DNA from: Bacteroidota bacterium
GTDB lineage: Bacteria > Bacteroidota > Bacteroidia > Bacteroidales > VadinHA17
Length of the DNA stretch: 13,733 nucleotides
Assembly: GCA_016868515.1 (NCBI GenBank)
Contig: VGGM01000007.1
Location: 1 to 13,733, forward strand
Direction: 5' to 3'
The position numbers and the translations under genes were made by a program. The notes under the pieces were generated by a model. It made no database searches, was not told the DNA's origin, and saw only the letters and a program-made list of their open reading frames with translations. Each line of letters opens with the position of its first letter. The stretch's first letter is position 1. This document shows, in pieces, positions 8,492 to 13,733 of this stretch.

Positions 8492-8520
8492 CCCCCTTTT
8501 TTTTCATAAACGGGGGAACC
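8484..8520 (-). promoter_or_regulatory. Hairpin with A8-G5 tract at the start of the small ORF
   Basis: On the - strand a CCCCC (8512-8516) can pair with GGGGG (8492-8496). After one mismatch this extends by three A-T pairs (8508-8510 with 8498-8500), leaving a 7-base loop that contains ATG 8505-8507. An outer GGT/ACC pairing and a T-A pair extend the base. The purine-rich A8-G5 arm directly precedes ATG 8489-8491. No U-run follows in the RNA, so it is not an intrinsic terminator. I infer a structure that limits initiation on the small ORF relative to the sigma gene. A8-G5 is also a run prone to polymerase slippage and sequencing error. Confidence 0.45.
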
Positions 8521-8539
8521 AAAACATTATTGCACCAAG

Positions 8540-9127
8540 TCAGTTAATTACGAGACTGATGTTGTTTTCTGACATCAGCTTGCGCATATTTATCAGCGCA
8601 TATCGCATGCGGCCAAGGGCCGTGTTGATGCTGACATTGGTAATATCGGCTATCTCCTTGAAACTGAGGCCGGTATAGTGACGCAGAATTACAACCTCAC
8701 GCTGATCTTCGGGCAGCATCTGTATTAGCCGCCTGATGTCACGGACCACCTGGCGCTTTACCATCACATCCTCAACAGTGTCATCGGCAAACCTCTTCGA
8801 ATTGAAAATATCGCACTCGTAGTTGTCGTTCGAAATGACATTCATCTGCTTCTCACGCCTGAAATGGTCTATTATCAGATTGTGGGCTATTCTCATCACC
8901 CATGAGATGAATCTTCCGTTATCCTCATAACGGCCCGATTTCAGCGACTGGATCACCTTCAGAAAAGTATCCTGAAATATATCCTCCGCCAACGCCTGAT
9001 CGCGGATATACATCGAAATGTATCCGTAAACCTTGCTCTTATGTGTTCTGATTAATTTCTCAATCGAGGACTGATCACCACCTATGAACCTTTTTATAAG
9101 TTCATAATCGGTTATTGTGTTGCTCAT
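8540..9127 (-). CDS. RNA polymerase sigma factor, ECF-like sigma-70 family
   Basis: This 195-residue sigma factor would direct core RNA polymerase to a set of promoters in response to a signal not visible here. Region 2 occupies about 22-93. It includes the core-binding helix AEDIFQDTFLKV (47-58) and the -10-recognition segment RFISWVMRIAHNLIIDHFRR (72-91). A linker rich in acidic residues (100-125) leads to region 4 at about 138-184: LPEDQREVVILRHYTGLSF, then the helix-turn-helix KEIADITNVSINTALGRMRYAL. There is no region 1 or 3, as expected for the ECF group. No zinc-finger or membrane anti-sigma gene is adjacent. The only downstream partner is the 69-residue acidic ORF. It is transcribed divergently from uvrA across a 150-base region. 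ATG 9127 is preceded by a purine-rich GAGAGAG on its own strand. Confidence 0.93.
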   Translation of the reverse strand: MSNTITDYELIKRFIGGDQSSIEKLIRTHKSKVYGYISMYIRDQALAEDIFQDTFLKVIQSLKSGRYEDNGRFISWVMRIAHNLIIDHFRREKQMNVISNDNYECDIFNSKRFADDTVEDVMVKRQVVRDIRRLIQMLPEDQREVVILRHYTGLSFKEIADITNVSINTALGRMRYALINMRKLMSENNISLVIN

Positions 9128-9277
9128 AACTCTCTCTTTTAATGGTCAAGAGTAGAGATTTTCTATAGGCAGTCCTCCGTGGTTTTGATATACAAAGACA
9201 AAGAAATGAATTTTTTCTGATTTGAAAGTATTACTTTTGAAATTTAACAAATTCTTAACCATAACACTGTTTTACGG
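9128..9277. other. Divergent intergenic region between the sigma gene and uvrA
   Basis: This 150-base AT-rich stretch must hold the start signals of both flanking genes. A TAnnTTTG element for uvrA is listed separately. For the - strand I found TTTG motifs around 9190-9205 but no well-spaced TAnnTTTG partner, so the sigma gene may use another sigma-specific promoter, possibly its own. I see no tRNA or small-RNA-like structure. Confidence 0.6.
9232..9239 (+). promoter_or_regulatory. Candidate -7 element (TAnnTTTG) for uvrA
   Basis: TACTTTTG matches the TAnnTTTG -7 consensus of the Bacteroidota primary sigma factor exactly. Initiation would fall near 9245, giving a leader of about 30 bases before GTG 9278. 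The matching -33 TTTG is poor: only a T-run at 9211-9216 lies near the expected distance. The TTTG at 9221-9224 is too close. The call therefore rests on one box in AT-rich DNA. Confidence 0.4.
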
Positions 9278-12073
9278 GTGAGCGAAGAGTTGGGTTGCAT
9301 TGAGATACGTGGTGCGAGAGTTCACAACCTGAAAAATATAAATCTTAAAATTCCGCGTAATAAACTAATTGTAATCACCGGCGTTTCGGGCTCGGGTAAG
9401 TCCTCGCTTGCTTTCGATACCATTTACGCCGAGGGTCAGCGCAGGTACGTTGAGAGCCTTTCATCGTACGCCCGCCAGTTCCTGGGACGGATGAACAAAC
9501 CCGAAGTCGATTTCATTAACGGAATACCTCCCGCAATAGCTATCGAACAAAAGGTCAATTCACGCAATCCCAGATCGACAGTTGGCACAACAACCGAACT
9601 TTATGACTACCTCAGGCTCCTCTATGCACGTATCGGCAAAACAATAAGCCCCGTATCGGGAAGAACCGTAAAGCGGCACTCCGTCGATGATATTGTCAAC
9701 TACATTAAATCATGCAGTGAGGGAACCAGGGCAATCATACTTGCTCCGGCCTCAATACCGCCGGAAATCGACATCGCTGAATACTTCTCACTGGTAAACA
9801 GACAGGGGTTTAACAGAATTGAGATTAACGGAAATACACTCCGCATCGATTCCCCGGAAGAGATGCCACCAATGAAACCGGGCGACAGCCTCAATATAGT
9901 TGTCGACAGGGTTGTATCTTCCTCTCAACCCGATGAAATAAGCCGTATTGCCGATTCGGTGCAGACGGCATTGCAGATTGGTCATTGTAAATGCGAAATA
10001 ATTACCGAATCGGACAAAGGGCAGAAAAGAAGGAGATTCTCATGCATGTTCGAGGAAGACGGTATCCATTTCGAGGAACCGACCGAACACCTCTTCAGCT
10101 TCAATAATCCCCTGGGAGCCTGCCCGGTATGCGAAGGGTATGGAAAAGTCATGGGTATTGATGAAAATCTGGTTATACCCGATAAAAACCTCTCTGTTTA
10201 CGACGACGCCATAGTATGCTGGCGGGGCGAAACCATGAAGACATGGAAGGAAAGGCTCATTGCCGCGGCAGGTAAGTTCGATTTCCCTCTCCATAAACCG
10301 TGGTATATGCTTACCGAAGAGCAGAAAAGAGTGGTTTGGACCGGCAACCGCTATTTCTTCGGGCTGAACAGCTTCTTCGAACACCTTGAGGAGAAGAAAT
10401 ACAAAATACAGTACCGGGTGCTTCTCAGCAGGTACAGGGGAAAAACCACCTGCCATGAGTGCAACGGCAACAGGCTCAGAAAGGAGGCCGGATACGTAAA
10501 AATCAACGGCCGCTCTGTTTACGAACTTACATCAATGCCTGTCGATAAACTTTACAGCTTCTTCACTCACTTTGAACCTCAGGGCGATGATGCTGCAGTG
10601 GCCGGACGGATACTGATTGAGATCAGACAAAGACTGAAGTTCCTTATTGATGTCGGACTCTCATATCTGACCCTCAACCGGCTTTCTGCAACCCTCTCGG
10701 GAGGTGAATCGCAGCGTATCAACCTCGCCACATCGCTGGGCAGCAGCCTTGTAGGCTCGCTCTATATTCTCGACGAACCCAGTATCGGACTTCACCCGCG
10801 CGATACAGGTCTCCTTATAGGGGTGCTCAGGCAACTGCGCGATATCGGCAACACAGTCATCGTTGTGGAACACGAAGAGGAGATCATTAGAGCAGCCGAC
10901 ATGATTCTCGATCTTGGCCCTCTTGCCGGAAGAGACGGCGGGGAGGTTGTATTTAACGGCACCCTTAATGATTGTCTGAAGAGCAATTCTCTTACCTCGC
11001 AATACCTTACCGGCCGGATGTCAGTCGGGGTTCCGCCAAGACGAAGAAAATGGAACAGCTATATTGAAATCAGGGGAGCCCGTGAGAATAACCTCAAAAA
11101 CATCACTGTACGGTTCCCGCTTCATACCCTTACCTGTGTGACCGGCGTGAGCGGCTCGGGTAAATCAACCCTGGTAACCGATATTCTCTACAGAGCTGTG
11201 AATAACATAGTTGCAGGGTTCTCGGCAAGACCCGGCGAGTTCTCCGGTATTGCCGGCGATGCTGCAACTATTACCAGCGTTGAACTTATCGACCAGAATC
11301 CGATTGGTAAGTCAAGCAGATCAAATCCTGTCACTTACCTCAAAGCCTACGACGAAATCAGGAAACTCTTTTCTGAACAGCAGGCTTCAGTTCAGATGGG
11401 ATTCAGGCCATCACACTTTTCATTCAACATCGACGGGGGTAGATGTGACGAATGCCAGGGAGAAGGAATCATAAGGGTAGAGATGCAATTTATGGCCGAT
11501 GTTGAACTCACCTGTGAAGCGTGCAGCGGAAAGCGGTTCAAGCGCGATATACTCGATGTAAGGTACTGTGGTAAAAACATACACGATATCCTCGAAATGA
11601 CAATTGACGAGGCTATCGGTTTCTTCACAGCAGGCACAGACAAATCGGCAGCAAGAATCGCACAAAAACTTACTCCTCTTGCCTCGGTAGGCCTAGGATA
11701 CGTCAGGCTCGGACAGGCATCGGGAACCCTCTCGGGAGGGGAAAGCCAGAGGGTGAAACTGGCTTACTTTATAGGCCAGGAGAAAAGCGCAGGCCATATT
11801 CTCTTCATTTTCGATGAACCTACTACCGGCCTCCACTTCCACGATATTGCAAAGCTGCTGCAATCAATGCAGTCACTCATCAGTCATGGCCACTCGGTTG
11901 TTCTGATCGAACACAATCCCGATGTAATAAGGAACGCCGACTGGATTATTGACCTTGGTCCTGAAGGGGGTGAAGATGGTGGTGGTATAATATGTGAAGG
12001 CACCCCTGAAGAAATCATGAGGTGCCCTGAATCTCACACCGGTAAATATCTTAATGGTACTACTTTACCTTGA
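9278..12073 (+). CDS. uvrA: Excinuclease ABC subunit A (UvrA)
   Basis: UvrA recognises bulky DNA lesions and loads UvrB in nucleotide excision repair; it works as a dimer of tandem ABC ATPases. The 931-residue protein has both modules. Module one has Walker A GVSGSGKS (35-42), a retained UvrB-interaction-like region (about 122-240), a CPVC...CHEC zinc module (C282, C285, C392, C395), signature LSGGESQR (473-480) and Walker B LDEP (498-501). Module two has Walker A (623-630), zinc ligands C723, C726, C746 and C749, a second LSGGESQR (818-825) and FIFDEPTTGLHFHD (843-856). The cysteine pair that often opens the UvrB-interaction domain (CPVCG) is replaced by SPVSG at 124-128. Bacteroidota often carry more than one UvrA, so this could be a paralogue. 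The start is GTG 9278. The last 14 bases overlap the 3' end of the converging gene. Confidence 0.95.
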   Translation: MSEELGCIEIRGARVHNLKNINLKIPRNKLIVITGVSGSGKSSLAFDTIYAEGQRRYVESLSSYARQFLGRMNKPEVDFINGIPPAIAIEQKVNSRNPRSTVGTTTELYDYLRLLYARIGKTISPVSGRTVKRHSVDDIVNYIKSCSEGTRAIILAPASIPPEIDIAEYFSLVNRQGFNRIEINGNTLRIDSPEEMPPMKPGDSLNIVVDRVVSSSQPDEISRIADSVQTALQIGHCKCEIITESDKGQKRRRFSCMFEEDGIHFEEPTEHLFSFNNPLGACPVCEGYGKVMGIDENLVIPDKNLSVYDDAIVCWRGETMKTWKERLIAAAGKFDFPLHKPWYMLTEEQKRVVWTGNRYFFGLNSFFEHLEEKKYKIQYRVLLSRYRGKTTCHECNGNRLRKEAGYVKINGRSVYELTSMPVDKLYSFFTHFEPQGDDAAVAGRILIEIRQRLKFLIDVGLSYLTLNRLSATLSGGESQRINLATSLGSSLVGSLYILDEPSIGLHPRDTGLLIGVLRQLRDIGNTVIVVEHEEEIIRAADMILDLGPLAGRDGGEVVFNGTLNDCLKSNSLTSQYLTGRMSVGVPPRRRKWNSYIEIRGARENNLKNITVRFPLHTLTCVTGVSGSGKSTLVTDILYRAVNNIVAGFSARPGEFSGIAGDAATITSVELIDQNPIGKSSRSNPVTYLKAYDEIRKLFSEQQASVQMGFRPSHFSFNIDGGRCDECQGEGIIRVEMQFMADVELTCEACSGKRFKRDILDVRYCGKNIHDILEMTIDEAIGFFTAGTDKSAARIAQKLTPLASVGLGYVRLGQASGTLSGGESQRVKLAYFIGQEKSAGHILFIFDEPTTGLHFHDIAKLLQSMQSLISHGHSVVLIEHNPDVIRNADWIIDLGPEGGEDGGGIICEGTPEEIMRCPESHTGKYLNGTTLP

Positions 12074-12494
12074 AACCGAACATAATTGAAACACAGCCGC
12101 TGGCCGGCGTATCACCCGGGGCATTGAAACTTGTCACCTTTACCACGAGCTTAAGCTGCTGACTCGACTGAAGCCTGAAATCCCATGTCTTCGACTTTGA
12201 ATCCTTGCTCGAGTAAAGCACATTCTTGTTTGCATCAAGTATCCTGAACTCCACATTCGGAAGGTTATCGGCGCCGCAAATGGCAACCCTGTATTCCATA
12301 TCGGCGTAGAATGTCTTGTAAAGCTCGGCCTCCTCACCCTCAACCAGAACTGCGGCATGGTAGTTTCCGTCATGAGTGTACCCGCCGAGTTCCGGCTGGC
12401 AACTCTTCTTCGCAAAACCCTTGCACTGAGCCGAAACAGTGGCACTCAGGGCCGCAAAAACGAAAAGAAGTGTCGTTATCCTTAGTATCTTCAT
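12060..12494 (-). CDS. Small secreted protein with four cysteines, function unknown
   Basis: The 144-residue product starts with a clear signal peptide: MKILR, a hydrophobic core LLFVFAALSATV, and probable cleavage after VSA at residue 22, leaving Q23 first. The mature protein of about 122 residues is strand-rich, with Cys at 24, 32, 73 and 134 that could form two disulfides. Readable segments are GGYTHDGNYHAAVL (37-50), FYADMEYRVAIC (62-73), VEFRILDANKNVLYSS (81-96) and the final CVSIMFGFKVK. This pattern suggests a single beta-sandwich domain, like small secreted proteins common in Bacteroidota. I cannot name a function. ATG 12494 is used; the in-frame TTG at 12500 adds two residues. It starts 8 bases after the lipoprotein stop, so they are probably one operon. 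The stop lies inside the uvrA 3' end. Confidence 0.85.
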   Translation of the reverse strand: MKILRITTLLFVFAALSATVSAQCKGFAKKSCQPELGGYTHDGNYHAAVLVEGEEAELYKTFYADMEYRVAICGADNLPNVEFRILDANKNVLYSSKDSKSKTWDFRLQSSQQLKLVVKVTSFNAPGDTPASGCVSIMFGFKVK

Positions 12495-12502
12495 AATCAA
12501 AC

Positions 12503-13423
12503 TTATTTAATGAAAGAATTCCTGATTTCGCTAACCTTTGCCTTAAGCTCCTCAAAGGTAGCCCGAGTCATGTCAGTAGTTACCTCCGATTTGAGTATTG
12601 TTACGTTGGTTGTCTTGTCAACCTCGGTGCTGATCGGAGTTGATGTAAGGTTTATCTTGTCAAATACCTTGTATAGTCCGTCAAGCTGGGTCATAAGTTC
12701 ATCAATCGATGGGTGTCCTGCATTGTCCTTCAGAAGATCAAATAGTATGCCAATCGACAGCTTCTGGTCTACAACGGTTGTAACCAGTTTATTGTTATCA
12801 AATTCCTTCATATCAACAAGCTGCGTGGCAATATAGAGACCTTCGATCCATCCGCCTACAAGTACAATGGTGGCTATCTCGGTCTGGTCATTGTCTTCAA
12901 GAAAGGAGTTGGAATTCAGAAAAGTTTCCGATACAATCTCCATTATTATATCAGTGTTGTTTATGTTCTCCTCAAGCTTTTCAATTGTCTCCTGATCGAT
13001 AAAGTCAAGAATACCCAGTCCTTCAGCCATCTTCTTGGCAGCATTCATATAGTTGATGATAATCTGGGTCTGGTCATACAGGCTTGCAAAGCTTAGGTCG
13101 CATGTATATATCCCCAGGTTCAGCGCCATGGTCTTGTTGGTGGTGTAGTTCGAGGTATTCTCCACCGGATTGAGATAGCTCTTGTCAAATCTGGCTCCGG
13201 CCGACTTGATAAGCATAGCCGATTCAAGCGGAGATGGAAGTGACTTGAATATCTTCTCTGCCTGCTTTATGTCGTCAAGAATCTGCAGATCTTCCGTTTT
13301 CAGGTCAATCTTGGTTGTGTCGGTGCCGGCTTTCTTACCGTCCTTGCACCCTGCAGCCAGAATGGCAATAATAAGAATCATTGCGCTTAAGATGATTGGT
13401 TTGGTGATGAACTTGCTATTCAT
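12503..13423 (-). CDS. Lipoprotein of unknown function
   Basis: The 306-residue protein has a lipoprotein signal peptide: MNSKFITK, hydrophobic core PIILSAMILIIAIL, and lipobox AAGC with C26 as the lipidated residue. The next residues (KDGKKAGTD) form a charged linker that only partly resembles the surface-export signal of Bacteroidota lipoproteins, so which leaflet it occupies is uncertain. The mature part looks almost wholly alpha-helical. Conserved-looking segments are MALNLGIYTCDLSFASLYD, IINYMNAAKKMAEGLGI, ENINNTDIIMEIVSETFL and VLVGGWIEGLYIATQLV. The GGWIEGLY segment in particular is reminiscent of uncharacterised Bacteroidota lipoproteins. There is no enzyme motif that I recognise. A promoter lies just upstream, and the small secreted protein follows after 8 bases, suggesting the two act together in the envelope. 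Confidence 0.85.
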   Translation of the reverse strand: MNSKFITKPIILSAMILIIAILAAGCKDGKKAGTDTTKIDLKTEDLQILDDIKQAEKIFKSLPSPLESAMLIKSAGARFDKSYLNPVENTSNYTTNKTMALNLGIYTCDLSFASLYDQTQIIINYMNAAKKMAEGLGILDFIDQETIEKLEENINNTDIIMEIVSETFLNSNSFLEDNDQTEIATIVLVGGWIEGLYIATQLVDMKEFDNNKLVTTVVDQKLSIGILFDLLKDNAGHPSIDELMTQLDGLYKVFDKINLTSTPISTEVDKTTNVTILKSEVTTDMTRATFEELKAKVSEIRNSFIK

Positions 13424-13459
13424 GGTTTGAGAATTTTAAGTTTCTAACGAAATATCCGA

Positions 13460-13491
13460 CTAAATTAGTACATTATTTCCGTTTTATCAAA
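13460..13491 (-). promoter_or_regulatory. Bacteroidota-type promoter of the lipoprotein operon
   Basis: On the - strand TTTG (13488-13491) is followed after exactly 20 bases by TAATTTAG (13460-13467). That is one mismatch from the TAnnTTTG -7 consensus and lies within the usual 19-21 base spacing. Transcription would begin near 13454, giving a leader of about 30 bases before ATG 13423. The element lies in the 90-base gap between the lipoprotein gene and the upstream dihydroorotate dehydrogenase-like gene on the same strand. Confidence 0.6.
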
Positions 13492-13513
13492 ATGTTTTAT
13501 CCGGAACATTGGA

Positions 13514-13733
13514 TTATTCGTGGCTTGAGAAGTACTTCATGAATTGCGTTCTTTCATATACAGAAGGTTTCTCAAAATTGATATAATTAAGCATGCCCCT
13601 GAAATCTTCCACATGGCTGAATCCCTTCCTGTCCATCCAGTCAGCTATCTGCCTGTTCATCTTCTTAAGATACCCTATGCCGTTGTTGTAAAGAACCGAA
13701 CATACCTGTACCGTATCGGCTCCTGCCAGGAGA
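13514..13733 (-). CDS. Dihydroorotate dehydrogenase-like protein, C-terminal fragment (5' end outside window)
   Basis: Reading the - strand from the window edge gives 72 residues ending at TAA 13514-13516. LLAGADTVQVCSVLYNNG corresponds to the last FMN-phosphate-binding strand and helix of the dihydroorotate dehydrogenase TIM barrel. It is followed by a helix ending in IADWMDRKGF, then VEDFRGML and the tail YERTQFMKYF. That tail is the one I know from the Bacteroidota 'dihydroorotate dehydrogenase-like' proteins, as opposed to the biosynthetic PyrD. The family is predicted to be FMN-dependent, but its physiological substrate is not settled. The catalytic residues lie outside the window. Confidence 0.8.
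   Translation of the reverse strand, partial: LLAGADTVQVCSVLYNNGIGYLKKMNRQIADWMDRKGFSHVEDFRGMLNYINFEKPSVYERTQFMKYFSSHE

Noticed and set aside
8497..8507. dnaX-like -1 frameshift site (A AAA AAG) after ATG 8507
   Set aside because: The heptamer is present in the right phase, but a -1 shift runs into TGA two codons later. Only a +1 or slippage event would reach the small ORF.
8484..8520. Intrinsic terminator for rsmE or the sigma gene
   Set aside because: The hairpin is GC-rich, but no U-run follows it in either orientation, and it lies more than 200 bases past rsmE inside the opposite-strand unit.
8442..8678. 78-residue + strand ORF across the sigma gene end
   Set aside because: It is antisense to the sigma region 4 coding sequence and the small ORF, with no family resemblance.
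10040..10456. 138-residue ORF on the - strand
   Set aside because: Antisense shadow of the uvrA zinc-module region; it has no recognisable features and the sense frame is clearly coding.
12510..12836. 108-residue + strand ORF, rich in Ser and Val
   Set aside because: Antisense to the lipoprotein gene; its composition is explained by the opposite strand's codons.
1..13733. Mobile element, CRISPR, toxin-antitoxin or defence cluster
   Set aside because: No transposase, integrase, direct-repeat array, target duplication, nuclease or defence motif is visible, and codon style is uniform across the window.

Overview
The window reads as a chromosomal segment of a Bacteroidota bacterium, most likely Bacteroidales or a close relative. 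The reasons are the family types and gene neighbours (DoxX-like protein beside tpiA, a UvrA of the form common in this phylum, a dihydroorotate dehydrogenase-like C-terminus ending in YERTQFMKYF), starts that mostly lack Shine-Dalgarno sequences, and promoter-like elements of the TTTG / TAnnTTTG type. All identifications come from reading the sequence; no search was run. Coding density is very high and no gene-free stretch exceeds 300 bases. I see no tRNA, rRNA, CRISPR array, insertion sequence, phage gene or attachment site.

Region 1 (1-8278, + strand) is a tightly packed run of six genes: the 3' end of a thymidylate kinase-like gene, a DoxX/MauE-like membrane protein, tpiA (triosephosphate isomerase), prmA (ribosomal protein L11 methyltransferase), a 1494-residue exported protein of unknown function, and rsmE (16S rRNA m3U1498 methyltransferase). 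Junctions range from a 23-base overlap to a 27-base gap, so they probably form one transcript. It mixes nucleotide metabolism, glycolysis and ribosome methylation with two envelope proteins. Its promoter lies outside the window.

Region 2 (8282-9127, - strand) holds an ECF-type sigma factor followed by a 69-residue acidic ORF. Between them is a GC-rich hairpin with an A8-G5 run, spanning two alternative ATG codons. The small ORF is the best candidate here for an undescribed partner of the sigma factor, but this is inference. A 150-base divergent intergenic region (9128-9277) separates the sigma gene from uvrA on the + strand (9278-12073), the nucleotide excision repair damage-recognition ATPase.

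Region 3 (12060-13491, - strand) is a two-gene unit: a lipoprotein of about 306 residues and, 8 bases downstream, a small secreted protein with four cysteines in the mature chain. A good Bacteroidota-type promoter lies upstream. The secreted protein gene overlaps the 3' end of uvrA tail to tail by 14 bases. The window ends in the C-terminus of a dihydroorotate dehydrogenase-like gene on the - strand.

Most of the window is ordinary housekeeping sequence. The parts worth a second look are the 1494-residue exported protein, the sigma factor / hairpin / small ORF arrangement, and the lipoprotein and secreted protein pair.
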